64,000 nt of DNA from Acinetobacter sp. WC-141 (GCF_000313935.1 NZ_AMSS01000043.1:186001-250000); one strand, 5' to 3'. Positions 35,306 through 45,040 are shown, numbered from the stretch's first letter. Notes: generated by a model from the sequence alone, not told the origin. Numbers and translations are program-made.

Positions 35306-36769
35306 TTAGAAAGTCGACAGCCCTGACCATTCCATAAAACGATAAATCCAATACTTCACTTTAGACTCATCTGCATATTTCGCGTAATCCAGACTCATCT
35401 GCTTACCTTGTAAATTTGACCATGAAGTATTGAAGTAATCTTGTGCATCTTTAAAGACTTGATCTTGAACTTTGCCTATAACCAACATATCTGTTTCAAG
35501 GTTATAATTTTTTAAATTACGGGCTGTAAAATTAGCAGATCCCACAATTAACTCAGCTTGTTGGGCGTTATATTTCAATATCATTTTGCTATGGTTCTGC
35601 TCGCCATGTGTGTCACACCAACGAATTGGAATGCCTGCCGCGTGTAGCTCCGAGGCAACTTGACGGTTTGGAATACCATTCTTTTGTCGACCAAAAGCAT
35701 CTTTATTAGGATCAAGTAGAACTCGGACAATCACACCTCTTTGTTGAGCACTTTTTAGAGCTTCAATAATCTTGCGTTCAGATAAATAGAACATACTTAA
35801 ATCAAGATGCTCTTTAGGCTTAGCTGAGTTAATCAATTTCAATACAGATTGATAAATCGCCCCTTCAGTTAACACTTGAACTTGAGGTTTAGTTACGTCT
35901 TTTTCAAAGTCACCTAAAATGAGCGATGGAGAACTACTACCTGACATTCGCGCAACCGCAGCTTCAGATTGTAAAACATCTGCTGCTGTAGCTCCCGTTA
36001 CCACCAAAGCAACATTTGAGTGTCTAGAACTACCATCATGCGGATTTGCTGAAGTCACCAGTGACTTCCAACCAGCATCGGTATCGACGACTACAGTTTT
36101 ACGGTGATTCGCCTTAAAGTTAAATAAGTTCAAATAACTGCGCAGTGTAATTTTTTCATCACCGAATGGATTGGGTAGCCAGCCTTTTTCAGGGTTATTT
36201 CCAACATTCTGACAGCAGATGTACCATAATCCTGACCAGAATGGATTAGAAGCACGTAAAGGAGCTAAATTGGTTTCAATCACATCAACACCCGCTTGAC
36301 GTAACTGACGGTAGTGTTCAGGGCTTAGGCCACCGTAAACAGAGTTAATCGGGTCAGTAATCATCACAATCTGAATTTGGCGGTTTTGTCTTTTTTTACT
36401 TACTAATGCATCGGTTAACTCTTGCATTAATAGTCTTTGCTTCAGTTTTGAGTCACCCACTTCTGAATTAAACAAGAACATATCCACTACTATCGTGGTT
36501 TTTGCCTCATCAATCATTTTCAAGATTTCATCAAAAATGTGCTGATCGACCTGTTGTTGCCCTTTCGCATCTAGGTAGGTTTTATCAGCTAAAAATTTGA
36601 CATCGGCATGTCTAAGCTTGCCACTAAAGTTAATCCCTTGTGGCAATGGTTTTACTGTGTGGTAAATTGCCGATGCAAGATATGCAATAGCAACAACGCA
36701 AAGTAATACCGCCATATAACGACGCCCTGACCAATTTATTTTTTGATGAATTCGTTGAAAAATACGCAT
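35306..36769 (-). CDS. Phospholipase D-like / cardiolipin synthase-like protein
   Basis: A 487-residue protein with an N-terminal membrane anchor (MAVLLCVVAIAYLASAIYH). Two PLD phosphatidyltransferase modules carry HKD motifs: NHRKTVVVDTDAGWKSLVTSANPHDGS (first) and NHSKMILKYNAQQAELIVGSANFTARN (second). The HxK(x)4D(x)6G(S/A)xN pattern is complete only in part: the aspartate position of the second motif is changed to Asn/Gln-like residues. The family makes cardiolipin or cleaves phospholipid head groups. The upstream hairpin belongs to znuD, so this gene likely has its own promoter. Confidence 0.82.
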   Translation of the reverse strand: MRIFQRIHQKINWSGRRYMAVLLCVVAIAYLASAIYHTVKPLPQGINFSGKLRHADVKFLADKTYLDAKGQQQVDQHIFDEILKMIDEAKTTIVVDMFLFNSEVGDSKLKQRLLMQELTDALVSKKRQNRQIQIVMITDPINSVYGGLSPEHYRQLRQAGVDVIETNLAPLRASNPFWSGLWYICCQNVGNNPEKGWLPNPFGDEKITLRSYLNLFNFKANHRKTVVVDTDAGWKSLVTSANPHDGSSRHSNVALVVTGATAADVLQSEAAVARMSGSSSPSLILGDFEKDVTKPQVQVLTEGAIYQSVLKLINSAKPKEHLDLSMFYLSERKIIEALKSAQQRGVIVRVLLDPNKDAFGRQKNGIPNRQVASELHAAGIPIRWCDTHGEQNHSKMILKYNAQQAELIVGSANFTARNLKNYNLETDMLVIGKVQDQVFKDAQDYFNTSWSNLQGKQMSLDYAKYADESKVKYWIYRFMEWSGLSTF

Positions 36770-36772
36770 AAA

Positions 36773-36808
36773 AAAGACCTAACTTGATGCTTTCAAATTA
36801 GGTCTTTT
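36773..36808 (-). terminator. Terminator of znuD
   Basis: AAAAGACCTAA and TTAGGTCTTTT form an 11-base perfect stem with a 14-base loop, 37 bases after the znuD stop, ending in a T-run on the minus strand. Confidence 0.8.
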
Positions 36809-36844
36809 AGATTGATTTTTCAAGTTTAGTTTCGTGTTAAAGCC

Positions 36845-38911
36845 TTAAAAGGTAAAATCAACACCGACTGTAAAATTACGTCCAACTTGCGGAATATTTG
36901 ATAAGAACGAAGCATGTTGATAAACCGTGTCATCTAACAAGTTGTTGGCTTTCATATAAACACGGTAATCTGTTTTTGCACCATATTGCCCAGAATATGC
37001 CACCCCAAGGTTGAGCATGTTGTACCCTTCGGTTTCGGTCTCGTAGGCCGCGATTTTATCTTGGTTAAAGACATGATAATACTCGGCAGAACCACTAAAG
37101 CCATCACCAAAATCTGCGTCGACTTTAGTCCCTAAACGTCCTGCTGGAATACGCGGAGCATTACCTTCTGCATCAATTTTACCGCGCACATAATCACCAA
37201 AAGCACTGATCTTGTACATTGGGGTAATTTGATAACCAATTTCACCCTCTGCACCATAGAAACGAGCTTTATCTTGAGTGTATTGAACTAAACGGAAGTC
37301 TTTATAACGGTCAAGGGTTTGTGCATAGATGTAGTCATCAAACCAGTTATGGTAAACATGCAGGTGATAATCAAGTTTGTTATTATCAAAATGCAAACCT
37401 AACTCAACATTATTGGATTTTTCCTTACTGAGTTGATCATTTCCTAACTCATAAGTATTCGTCGCAAAGTGCCCACCATTTGCATATAACTCTTGAGCTA
37501 AAGGTAAGCGTTCCTGATGTGAAGCGACAAAAGAAAGTTTATAGTTCGGTGCAAACTCCCAGTTCGCAGCACCTGCATAGGAAAATGCCGACCCATCAAA
37601 ATCTTGTTTAGAGTTATCGTCTACATCAACTTCTTGCTGATCTGCACGTGCAGAAAGCTCAAAATGTACGTCTTTCCATTGTTTATGTTCTAAAGCAAAT
37701 ACGCTCCACTTTTTGGTAGTGGTCGGTGCCATAAAGGCTTCTTCGCCAGTTAAATTCAGTTTTTGCTGACCTAACTGTGCACCAATGACCCCTTCCCAAC
37801 TTGCAATCGGGTTATGTACTAACTCAACACGCCCGTCATAGCCTTTGTTTTGGAATCGGGTTGCAATTGCTCCTTCTTCAATTTCATCGTGCTGATAGTC
37901 AGTATAGCTCGCCTGAGCACGTAACTTTTGGAAGCCTGCAAATGGATCATTTAACTCAGTTTTAAAATCATAACGCTCAGATTTTAAGTCAATCCACGGG
38001 CCGCCATGTTCGTGATCGTGAGCTTCTTCATCACTGTGACCTTCGTGATCATGGTCATGATCGCCACAATCTAAATGTAGTCTTCCGCCTAGATGAGCAC
38101 TACAACTTTCATATTCATGGCTATGACCTGGTAAGCCATATTGGTCTCGGCGGTTGCTATAAGAGATACCCGTATAACCACGGTCATAAATCCAAGATAA
38201 CCCGACGTTAACAGAGTCACCCTGAGCAAAAGTATTGTCTACACGGCGCTCTTTTTCACCTTCATGAATATAATTTGGCGCAATGTAGTTATTCGCATCG
38301 CGTGTTAACCCCTCAACACGTAAAGCCACTTGGCTACCCAATCCTACAGTTACGCCCGCGCTCGCTAGTTTTTCATCACTTCCAGTGTTGTAACGTAAGC
38401 CAACTTGTCCTTCATAACCGTTTTCAGGCATTTGCGTAGGGATCTTGTTATCAATAACGTTGACTAAACCACCGACAGTTCCTGCACCGAACAGTAAAGT
38501 AGAAGGGCCTCGAATCACTTCCACTTGTTTTGCAAGTACAGGATCTACAGTTACCGCATGGTCAGGCGACAAAGTCGAAACATCAATATTTTCTGATGAA
38601 TTCTGAAGAACTTTAACGCGTGGCCCATCTTGTCCACGGATCACTGGTCGACTCGAGCCTGCCCCAAACTGATTAGCGTAAATTCCTACTTCACTACTGA
38701 GCGCATCCCCAATAGTGGCGGCCCCTTGCGATAAATGCTTTTGATCAACAACAGTATCTGCAACTGCAAAATCTTGTGAAGTTTGCTCAAGTGGATGAGC
38801 CTTAATTCGAATGGTTTCTAACTTTTCAACATTTTCACTTTCTGCTGCAAACGAAGGAACGGATATGACAGCTAAAATGGATAAGGTCAAAATATTTTTA
38901 TAAAACTGCAT
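36845..38911 (-). CDS. znuD: ZnuD, TonB-dependent zinc receptor
   Basis: A 688-residue outer-membrane receptor with signal peptide MQFYKNILTLSILAVISVPSFAAE. The plug has RIKAHPLEQ, PVIRGQDGPRVKVLQNSSENID and VEVIRGPSTLLFGAGTVGG. A histidine/aspartate-rich extracellular loop (about residues 265-305, with DHDHDHEGH and HDHEHGG) plus a CSAH/LDCGDH pair marks ZnuD, which takes up zinc under starvation. The barrel ends in a terminal aromatic residue (VDFTF). The promoter overlaps a Zur-box-like palindrome, so repression by zinc-Zur is expected. Confidence 0.92.
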   Translation of the reverse strand: MQFYKNILTLSILAVISVPSFAAESENVEKLETIRIKAHPLEQTSQDFAVADTVVDQKHLSQGAATIGDALSSEVGIYANQFGAGSSRPVIRGQDGPRVKVLQNSSENIDVSTLSPDHAVTVDPVLAKQVEVIRGPSTLLFGAGTVGGLVNVIDNKIPTQMPENGYEGQVGLRYNTGSDEKLASAGVTVGLGSQVALRVEGLTRDANNYIAPNYIHEGEKERRVDNTFAQGDSVNVGLSWIYDRGYTGISYSNRRDQYGLPGHSHEYESCSAHLGGRLHLDCGDHDHDHEGHSDEEAHDHEHGGPWIDLKSERYDFKTELNDPFAGFQKLRAQASYTDYQHDEIEEGAIATRFQNKGYDGRVELVHNPIASWEGVIGAQLGQQKLNLTGEEAFMAPTTTKKWSVFALEHKQWKDVHFELSARADQQEVDVDDNSKQDFDGSAFSYAGAANWEFAPNYKLSFVASHQERLPLAQELYANGGHFATNTYELGNDQLSKEKSNNVELGLHFDNNKLDYHLHVYHNWFDDYIYAQTLDRYKDFRLVQYTQDKARFYGAEGEIGYQITPMYKISAFGDYVRGKIDAEGNAPRIPAGRLGTKVDADFGDGFSGSAEYYHVFNQDKIAAYETETEGYNMLNLGVAYSGQYGAKTDYRVYMKANNLLDDTVYQHASFLSNIPQVGRNFTVGVDFTF

Positions 38912-38944
38912 TGGATGTGTCCCGGATCACGATATGTTTTATTT

Positions 38945-38959
38945 TGTTATATTATAACA
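38945..38959 (-). promoter_or_regulatory. Zur-box-like operator upstream of znuD
   Basis: The palindrome TGTTATA-T-TATAACA matches the core of the known gammaproteobacterial Zur box. It covers the -10 element of the znuD promoter, so bound Zur would block RNA polymerase. Confidence 0.82.
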
Positions 38960-38979
38960 TTCCAGTTGTATTGCAATAA
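38951..38979 (-). promoter_or_regulatory. Sigma-70 promoter of znuD
   Basis: On the minus strand TTATTG (38974-38979) and a perfect TATAAT (38951-38956) are separated by 17 bases. The -10 lies inside the Zur-box-like palindrome. Confidence 0.75.
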
Positions 38980-39047
38980 AAAACATTTCTAATTAGACGA
39001 TTCGTTAGACTGATCACCTAAATGATGTGAGTAATTTTTGATTTCTA

Positions 39048-39812
39048 ATGCCTTTTACGATCTCTCATGCCGTTATAGCTCCACCTCTGTCCAAGCTTAG
39101 CAAAAACGCTTTACCGATTGCTGCGTTAGCAATTGGGAGTATGACACCCGATCTTTACCGCTTATTTACAGTTCAGTCCAGCATGCTGACGCACCAATGG
39201 AAAGGTCTGATTTATCCCAACCTTGCACTAGGCCTCGTTTTTTGTGCATTTTGGTATTTTCTTTACCGCCCAGTGGTTTACCGTTTTTTTGGTGTGCAAC
39301 ATGATCTTGGCCTCAACTCTTTAAAACGTATTTTTATATTTTTTATTGGAGTTATATTTGCACTCATTGTCGGTATCGCGACTCATCTGATTTGGGATGG
39401 TTTAACACATTCAGACTTTCGAACGTTTGTATTTAAAGATGTATTAGCGACAACTATTCATCTTTTTGGTCATCCCTACCCTTTGCATCGTCTTTTACAA
39501 CTTGGCACCTCTGCTCTTGCCTTACCTTTTCTTGGTTGGATGTGTATTCACTATTACCAGCGCTACAAACAACACTGGAAAGTAAGTAAAAAAATTAAAA
39601 TTTTCGCGTGGTCTCTGTTTATTCTATCTACAGTCTTAGGCTTATTTTCATTTTGGGATTATGCGCGCTACATACCCCATGAAGTTTGGCATGCTGATAC
39701 CTATTATTTTACAGGGCGTTCTATTAATGAGTTTATGCAAGGTTGGTTAAGTACCTTTAGCTTAGGATGCTTATTATTCTTGTTTTTAGATCGGCAACAA
39801 AGAATGGGATAA
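39048..39812 (+). CDS. DUF4184 family membrane protein
   Basis: A 254-residue integral membrane protein with about six hydrophobic segments. The N-terminal MPFTISHAVIAPPLSK and IGSMTPDLYRL, plus THLIWDGLTHSDFRTFVF in the middle, are the DUF4184 signatures; conserved His and Asp residues there resemble metal-dependent membrane hydrolases, but no activity is established. It is divergent from znuD across a 136-base region that holds the Zur-box-like site, so zinc regulation is possible but untested. Confidence 0.8.
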   Translation: MPFTISHAVIAPPLSKLSKNALPIAALAIGSMTPDLYRLFTVQSSMLTHQWKGLIYPNLALGLVFCAFWYFLYRPVVYRFFGVQHDLGLNSLKRIFIFFIGVIFALIVGIATHLIWDGLTHSDFRTFVFKDVLATTIHLFGHPYPLHRLLQLGTSALALPFLGWMCIHYYQRYKQHWKVSKKIKIFAWSLFILSTVLGLFSFWDYARYIPHEVWHADTYYFTGRSINEFMQGWLSTFSLGCLLFLFLDRQQRMG

Positions 39813-39877
39813 ATTGGAAAACTTGCTGCCAAATTGCTCATTTTCAGCTTAATTTCCGCGGTTTTTTGATCTAGTTC

Positions 39878-39906
39878 TTGTGGCAAACCATGCAACAAGG
39901 CATAAT
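39878..39906 (+). promoter_or_regulatory. Sigma-70 promoter of aspS
   Basis: TTGTGG and CATAAT are separated by 17 bases. The transcript would begin near 39913, giving a leader of about 70 bases that contains a GACGG...CCGTC hairpin (39925-39950). Confidence 0.6.
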
Positions 39907-39983
39907 CGAAAACTTATTTTTTTTGACGGTGCGCGGTTTACGCATCCGTCTTTTCAGCCAATATAGTTTGGATATTTTTCATC

Positions 39984-41768
39984 ATGATGCGAACTCATTA
40001 CTGTGGCTCTTTAACTGAAGCCCAAATCGACCAAACCGTTACACTATGCGGTTGGGTACATCGTCGCCGTGACCATGGCGGTGTTATTTTCCTTGATATG
40101 CGTGACCGTGATGGTCTCGTTCAAGTGGTTATTGACCCAGATACTCCAGAAGCATTTGCAACAGCAGATAAAGCACGCTCTGAATATGTATTAAAAATTA
40201 CAGGTCGTGTTCGTCGCCGTTATGAAGGTACTGAAAATGCCAACATGGTGAGTGGTCAAATTGAAGTTTTAGGTAAAGATATCGAAGTTCTTGCCGCTTC
40301 AGAAACACCTCCATTCCCGTTAAATGATGAAAATACCAATATTTCTGAAGAAATTCGTTTGAAATATCGTTTCTTAGATATTCGTCGTCCTGAAATGTTG
40401 GATCGTTTACGCTTCCGTTCTAAATTGACCAACCTTATTCGTAATTATTTCGAAGAGAATGGTTTCTTAGACGTTGAAACACCTATTTTGACACGTGCAA
40501 CACCTGAAGGTGCGCGTGACTATTTAGTACCAAGTCGTGTACAAAATGGTAGTTTCTATGCACTTCCGCAATCACCACAATTATTCAAACAATTATTGAT
40601 GGTGGGTGGTATTGATCGTTACTACCAAATCGCAAAATGTTTCCGCGACGAAGACTTACGTGCTGATCGTCAACCAGAATTTACTCAAATCGACGTTGAA
40701 ACATCGTTCATGAGTGACGATGACATCATGGACTTAATGGAAGTCCTGACTGTGAAGATGTTCGATGAACTTCTTGGCGTTAAATTCGATAAATTCCAGC
40801 GTATGACTTACGCAGATGCAATGCGTGACTATGCATCAGACAAACCTGATATGCGTATTCCTTTGAAACTCGTTGACGTTGCAGACTTAATGCAAGAAGT
40901 AGAGTTCAAAGTATTTGCTGGCCCTGCAAAAGATCCTAAAGGTCGTATTGTTGCCTTACGTGTTCCGGGTGCAGCGTCATTGCCACGTAGTGCAATCGAT
41001 GAATACACCAAATTCGTTGGCATCTATGGTGCAAAAGGTTTGGCTTACATCAAAGTTAATGAACTCGCTAAAGGAATTGAAGGTCTTCAATCTCCAATCG
41101 TGAAATTCATTGAACCGATTGTACTTGAACTATTAGCACGTGTTGGTGCGCAAGATGGCGATATCGTATTCTTTGGCGCTGATAAAGCTAAAGTTGTAAA
41201 TGATGCAATGGGCGCTCTTCGTGTGAAGATTGGCCATGATTTGAATCTTGCAACTTGTGAGTGGGCTCCACTTTGGGTTGTTGACTTCCCAATGTTTGAA
41301 GAAACTGAAGATGGTAAATGGACTTCTGTTCACCATCCATTCACTCTACCAAAATCAAGCGTAGAAGAAGTGAAGAGCAATCCAGGTGAAGCACTTTCTG
41401 TTGCTTACGACATGGTATTGAACGGTACTGAAGTTGGTGGTGGTTCTCTACGTATTTACACATTAGAAATGCAAAAAGCAATTTTTGAAGCGCTTGGTAT
41501 TTCTGATGAAGAAGCGGAAGAGAAATTTAGCTTCTTATTAAATGCGCTTCGTTACGGTGCTCCTCCTCACGGTGGTTTGGCATTTGGTCTTGACCGTTTA
41601 GTAATGTTAATGACTGGCGCGACTTCTATTCGTGACGTTATTGCATTCCCTAAAACCAAGACTGCTGAATGTCCACTTACTCAAGCACCTGCTCCTGTTG
41701 AAGCAAATCAGCTTCGTGACTTGGGCATCCGCTTACGTGAAAAGCCAAAAGCTGAAGAATCTAAATAA
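39984..41768 (+). CDS. aspS: AspS, aspartyl-tRNA synthetase
   Basis: A 594-residue class II synthetase that charges tRNA-Asp (and possibly tRNA-Asn in organisms lacking AsnRS). The N-terminal OB-fold anticodon-binding domain has [26 protein letters not shown]. The catalytic core carries [28 protein letters not shown] (motif 2 region: [19 protein letters not shown]) and the C-terminal [15 protein letters not shown] (motif 3). The bacterial GAD insertion is present. ATG 39984 or ATG 39987 may start translation. It marks the right-hand boundary of the OC locus. Confidence 0.97.
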   Translation: MMRTHYCGSLTEAQIDQTVTLCGWVHRRRDHGGVIFLDMRDRDGLVQVVIDPDTPEAFATADKARSEYVLKITGRVRRRYEGTENANMVSGQIEVLGKDIEVLAASETPPFPLNDENTNISEEIRLKYRFLDIRRPEMLDRLRFRSKLTNLIRNYFEENGFLDVETPILTRATPEGARDYLVPSRVQNGSFYALPQSPQLFKQLLMVGGIDRYYQIAKCFRDEDLRADRQPEFTQIDVETSFMSDDDIMDLMEVLTVKMFDELLGVKFDKFQRMTYADAMRDYASDKPDMRIPLKLVDVADLMQEVEFKVFAGPAKDPKGRIVALRVPGAASLPRSAIDEYTKFVGIYGAKGLAYIKVNELAKGIEGLQSPIVKFIEPIVLELLARVGAQDGDIVFFGADKAKVVNDAMGALRVKIGHDLNLATCEWAPLWVVDFPMFEETEDGKWTSVHHPFTLPKSSVEEVKSNPGEALSVAYDMVLNGTEVGGGSLRIYTLEMQKAIFEALGISDEEAEEKFSFLLNALRYGAPPHGGLAFGLDRLVMLMTGATSIRDVIAFPKTKTAECPLTQAPAPVEANQLRDLGIRLREKPKAEESK

Positions 41769-41786
41769 TTTTTAGATTTTTAAATT

Positions 41787-41815
41787 AAAAAACCCTGCTT
41801 ATGCAGGGTTTTTTA
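41787..41815. terminator. Terminator of aspS, shared with the convergent gene
   Basis: AACCCTGC and GCAGGGTT form an 8-base stem with a TTAT loop and flanking A/T runs, 18 bases after the aspS stop and 19 bases from the convergent stop. Confidence 0.88.
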
Positions 41816-41833
41816 TTCATTAATTCTCAAATT

Positions 41834-42862
41834 TTAATGAGATATTTCTTTTTCAAAACTTGAAAGCGTTTTAAATTTTTGATCAAAAATCTGAATGATT
41901 TCTGTTTTAAGCTTATCAAAATCGACCACGTGTTCATCATCATTTAAACAAATTTGTGGAAGTCGTTCATTCTTAATAACCTGATTAATTTCAGGAAGAT
42001 TTTGTATCCTTAAGTTAAAGTTTTGTCCACGCTCAAATATATTGACAGGATAAAAACGGGATGAGCACAACTGCCACAACCGAAAAAGATACTGATTAAC
42101 GTCTAATGGCTGTCTAAATCGATGACTTGATACTTCTTTTAAATAAGCTTCTTCGGTTTTCCAAACTTCTTCAAATACGGATTTCAAAAAAGGTTGAGGC
42201 AAATGAGTACTATAAAAACTTGAAAATTTTCGATTATATAAACTTAAAAGATTTCCTAAATTACTGCTCATAGAATAGCGATAGTTAAAAAGTGCATAAG
42301 GATTTTTATGGAATAATTTTCGCTTATTAAAATGCTTATTAATAATCGCAACATCCGTTAGGGCAACTGCCCCCAGAAAGTTCTCTTCACCTACCACCAT
42401 GAGAGGCTGTAAATGCAAGCCATCACAAGGTAAACCATTTCTAAAAAAGAACTCAGGTTCTAAAGGCCTATTAATAAAGGTATCATCATTAAAATAGACA
42501 AAATGCTCTGCTAACCCCTCAATTTTATGAATATTGATTTCAATGGCATGTGAGTTAAATGTCGGTAAACAGTTTGGTTCAATAATTTGATCGTGAGTAA
42601 CCAAATTTAATTTAGGATGATTTTTGACTAAAAATTCAGGGAAATGACCACAAGTCACCAGATGGATCTTTCTAACCCACGGGCAAAATTTCTCAACAGC
42701 TCTAAACCAGTAATGAAGATTATTCCAGTCGCGATAGCGGCATTGCTCAGTAAGTTCAACTAGATTGTTTTTAGTTTCTTTGGATTTATAATATATATAT
42801 TGTTGCTGCCATTTTGTATCGGTTGAATCCACCCAAATCATTACAAAATCAACAGGCTGCAT
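41834..42862 (-). CDS. Stealth-family sugar phosphotransferase (OC locus)
   Basis: A 342-residue protein with Stealth regions in order: CR1 VDFVMIWVDSTDTKWQQQY, CR2 CRYRDWNNLHYWFRAVEKFCPWVRKIHLVTCGHFP...FNSHAIE...FVYFNDDTFINRPL, and CR3/CR4 segments further on (HKNPYALFN; shorter). Stealth proteins transfer hexose-1-phosphate to cell-surface glycans, often in capsule or LPS clusters. ATG 42862 is preferred; the longer frame begins with TTG. It is the gene next to aspS in the lipooligosaccharide outer-core locus and probably adds a phosphosugar to that core. Confidence 0.82.
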   Translation of the reverse strand: MQPVDFVMIWVDSTDTKWQQQYIYYKSKETKNNLVELTEQCRYRDWNNLHYWFRAVEKFCPWVRKIHLVTCGHFPEFLVKNHPKLNLVTHDQIIEPNCLPTFNSHAIEINIHKIEGLAEHFVYFNDDTFINRPLEPEFFFRNGLPCDGLHLQPLMVVGEENFLGAVALTDVAIINKHFNKRKLFHKNPYALFNYRYSMSSNLGNLLSLYNRKFSSFYSTHLPQPFLKSVFEEVWKTEEAYLKEVSSHRFRQPLDVNQYLFRLWQLCSSRFYPVNIFERGQNFNLRIQNLPEINQVIKNERLPQICLNDDEHVVDFDKLKTEIIQIFDQKFKTLSSFEKEISH

Positions 42863-43006
42863 TAAACATATATCCAAATAAGTACAGAAATTTACTAGAA
42901 AATCTTAGATAAAAAATGGAATTTAAGGTTTATTAATGTTAATAAAAATTCACAATTTATTCATATTTTTTATTTTTTCTACACAATTGTTTCAAATAAG
43001 ACTCTA

Positions 43007-43035
43007 TTGAGCTGAGAGTAGGCAAATGGCATAAT
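43007..43035 (+). promoter_or_regulatory. Sigma-70 promoter of the 72-residue membrane protein gene
   Basis: TTGAGC and CATAAT are separated by 17 bases, 32 bases before the start codon. It points rightward, against the adjacent glycosyltransferase genes. Confidence 0.6.
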
Positions 43036-43066
43036 ATCCCCACTTTTTCTCCCTTGGTGATTCATT

Positions 43067-43285
43067 ATGGCAATGCGCCCTGATGTACGTCGACATGCTT
43101 TAATCGTAATTGTATTCTCTCTTGCGCAATGGTTTCTCATGCGCTATATCCTTGCAAATGAATTATTTAACATTACTACAAGTCAACGTATTCTTTATTT
43201 CTGCGTAAGTAGCTTAGCAGGTGCATTACTTATTTTTGTTGCGCTGATTTATATGGTTTTAAAAGGAAATGCGGATAAAAATTAA
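43067..43285 (+). CDS. Small membrane protein (two hydrophobic segments), in the OC locus
   Basis: A 72-residue protein: a basic N-terminus (MAMRPDVRRHA), a first hydrophobic segment (LIVIVFSLAQWFLMRYIL), a short loop, and a second segment (ILYFCVSSLAGALLIFVALIYMVL). GGTG lies eight bases upstream. No family is recognised. It runs rightward between leftward glycan genes and has its own promoter, so it is not part of their transcript. A role in core assembly is possible only by position. Confidence 0.6.
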   Translation: MAMRPDVRRHALIVIVFSLAQWFLMRYILANELFNITTSQRILYFCVSSLAGALLIFVALIYMVLKGNADKN

Positions 43286-43324
43286 TATCCGCATCTCATC
43301 ATAAAATTTAGATAAGCCTAAAAT

Positions 43325-44254
43325 TTATTTCCTAATATAGTTATCGCATAACTGTATCAATTCTGGATGTCTATCATGCTGATGGACGATAGGAATGATT
43401 TTTTGGTTGCGATTAATAATGAAACCTTGATCATTAATCGTAATTTGATCTATTCGATATAATCCAAGAGTTACAATAATAGACTCAAACGGCTGACAGC
43501 GAGTTACACCATCTAAATCATTGGTAATTAATAATTTATTGTGCATTGCCTGATCATAAATTCTTTCAGACATTTTTTGATATGGCTGTTTGCAGAACTC
43601 TTCAATCATTTTATTGATATAGACTTTAATCGAGTTCATATCTCCAATTGTGACGCCTGAGCACGAAACCTGCTCATCTTTTGCACTATTATAAAAACCA
43701 TCTCCATATGCATCGATAATCCATTTTTGATTATATTGATCAGTGCCTATCGTATAATCTGGATTTTCCATACCAACAAAGAGTCCTTTGCCGAGATCTT
43801 TAAAAGGATTACCCTGAAAAAAAACGTCTCGCACATCGCTAAGCAGCACATGTGAAGCATCAGGATGACTTTCTACAACTTCTTTATATTCAAAAAAGCG
43901 ACTCACATGCGGATAGCCTGTGATTTTAAGGGCTTTTATTTTTGAATCAGGAAGCGCTTCATTTACAGTTAATCCAATAATTTTCTTAAGAATATTTTTT
44001 ATAAACTTAAACTTGTAAATACCTGAGTATTTTGACTTCGATTTAAATTTCCCAATAGTCGTAACTTTAAATTCAATTTTAAAATTTTTGATATCTGAAA
44101 ATGCATTCACAAACTCTGGCATTTGCTCTTTATAGATAATTAAAGTCAAAATGCCATCAAAGTCTGTCTTTTCCAAAGAATATACAAAAGAAGAAATAAG
44201 ATCAGCACTGTATCCAGTTGCTGACCCAATAATAATATTTTTTTGCTTAATCAT
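43325..44254 (-). CDS. Putative glycosyltransferase of the OC locus, family not assigned
   Basis: A 309-residue soluble protein. A nucleotide-sugar-type DxD-like motif lies in SHVLLSDVRDVFFQGNPF, and a later DQAMHN resembles the acidic/His pair of GT-A transferases. KYSGIYKFKFIKNILKK is basic and may contact membrane lipid A-core. The composition is markedly AT-rich (many Ile, Lys and Asn). The gene sits between the Stealth and GT25 genes in the cluster, so transfer of a sugar to the outer core is likely. I could not place it in a numbered CAZy family. Confidence 0.6.
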   Translation of the reverse strand: MIKQKNIIIGSATGYSADLISSFVYSLEKTDFDGILTLIIYKEQMPEFVNAFSDIKNFKIEFKVTTIGKFKSKSKYSGIYKFKFIKNILKKIIGLTVNEALPDSKIKALKITGYPHVSRFFEYKEVVESHPDASHVLLSDVRDVFFQGNPFKDLGKGLFVGMENPDYTIGTDQYNQKWIIDAYGDGFYNSAKDEQVSCSGVTIGDMNSIKVYINKMIEEFCKQPYQKMSERIYDQAMHNKLLITNDLDGVTRCQPFESIIVTLGLYRIDQITINDQGFIINRNQKIIPIVHQHDRHPELIQLCDNYIRK

Positions 44255-44284
44255 AAAACTAATAATAAAACCTAAAAAAAACGG

Positions 44285-45040
44285 TTAAATTATATATTTA
44301 TTAAGTATATATTTCTTTAATTTAACTCTTAAGTAACGTAAAAAATCACTGTCATCTTGTGAAGTAGGAGTAATTAAGCTTCTTTCCTTTTCTAAATAAC
44401 TTAACGCATCATTATTTTCGATGATCGGGTGATCGAATAAAAAACAGACATAGAAACTAAAGTCACCTCGTCCAACAAGATCTTGCCAGTGATCATAAAT
44501 TTTTATCGGTTGATGATAATCAACTAACATCTGGGCCATTTTACGGTCTACAACATAGGCATACGCATACGCTAGTTTTTCGAGATAGTCGTAATCAACT
44601 TTTAGAATTTTTTGGTTATACAACTCTTCGGGTAAATATTTTCCACGAACGCGATTGCATATTTTCATTTGAATACCGCCCAAGCTTAGAAAAAAGCACG
44701 GACCTAGGTTCAAAGAACGAATGTGTTTTTCTAAATCCTGAAAATCAATTTCAAAACGCTCGATCACATCATCTTCAAAAATAATGGCATATTCTTCATC
44801 AGAGCTTAAAAAATCTTTTAGTGCAGCAATATGAGACATGGCACAACCAAGCTCACCAGGCGTCATCGGTTTTTTCTTGCCTGCTACACCTTGTTGAAAA
44901 TATTCACTGACGCTTAAATTTTTACCGATTACCCCAAACTGCTTAAATTCATCGCGATATTTGTAAAATGTTGCTTGAGAGTACAACTTTTTTAAACGTT
45001 CACTATTAGCAGATTCAATACTGATTAAATATTTTTTCAT
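44285..45040 (-). CDS. Glycosyltransferase family 25 (LOS biosynthesis)
   Basis: A 251-residue transferase of the LPS GT25 family. The hallmarks are the N-terminal KYLISIESANSERLKKL, TPGELGCAMSHIAALKDFL and AIIFEDDVIE (the acidic metal-binding motif). GT25 enzymes add beta-galactose or similar residues to lipooligosaccharide. ATG 45040 is chosen; the longer frame starts with TTG. It is the last leftward gene before the divergent beta-propeller gene and probably shares a transcript with the gene at 43325, 30 bases away. Confidence 0.85.
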   Translation of the reverse strand: MKKYLISIESANSERLKKLYSQATFYKYRDEFKQFGVIGKNLSVSEYFQQGVAGKKKPMTPGELGCAMSHIAALKDFLSSDEEYAIIFEDDVIERFEIDFQDLEKHIRSLNLGPCFFLSLGGIQMKICNRVRGKYLPEELYNQKILKVDYDYLEKLAYAYAYVVDRKMAQMLVDYHQPIKIYDHWQDLVGRGDFSFYVCFLFDHPIIENNDALSYLEKERSLITPTSQDDSDFLRYLRVKLKKYILNKYII

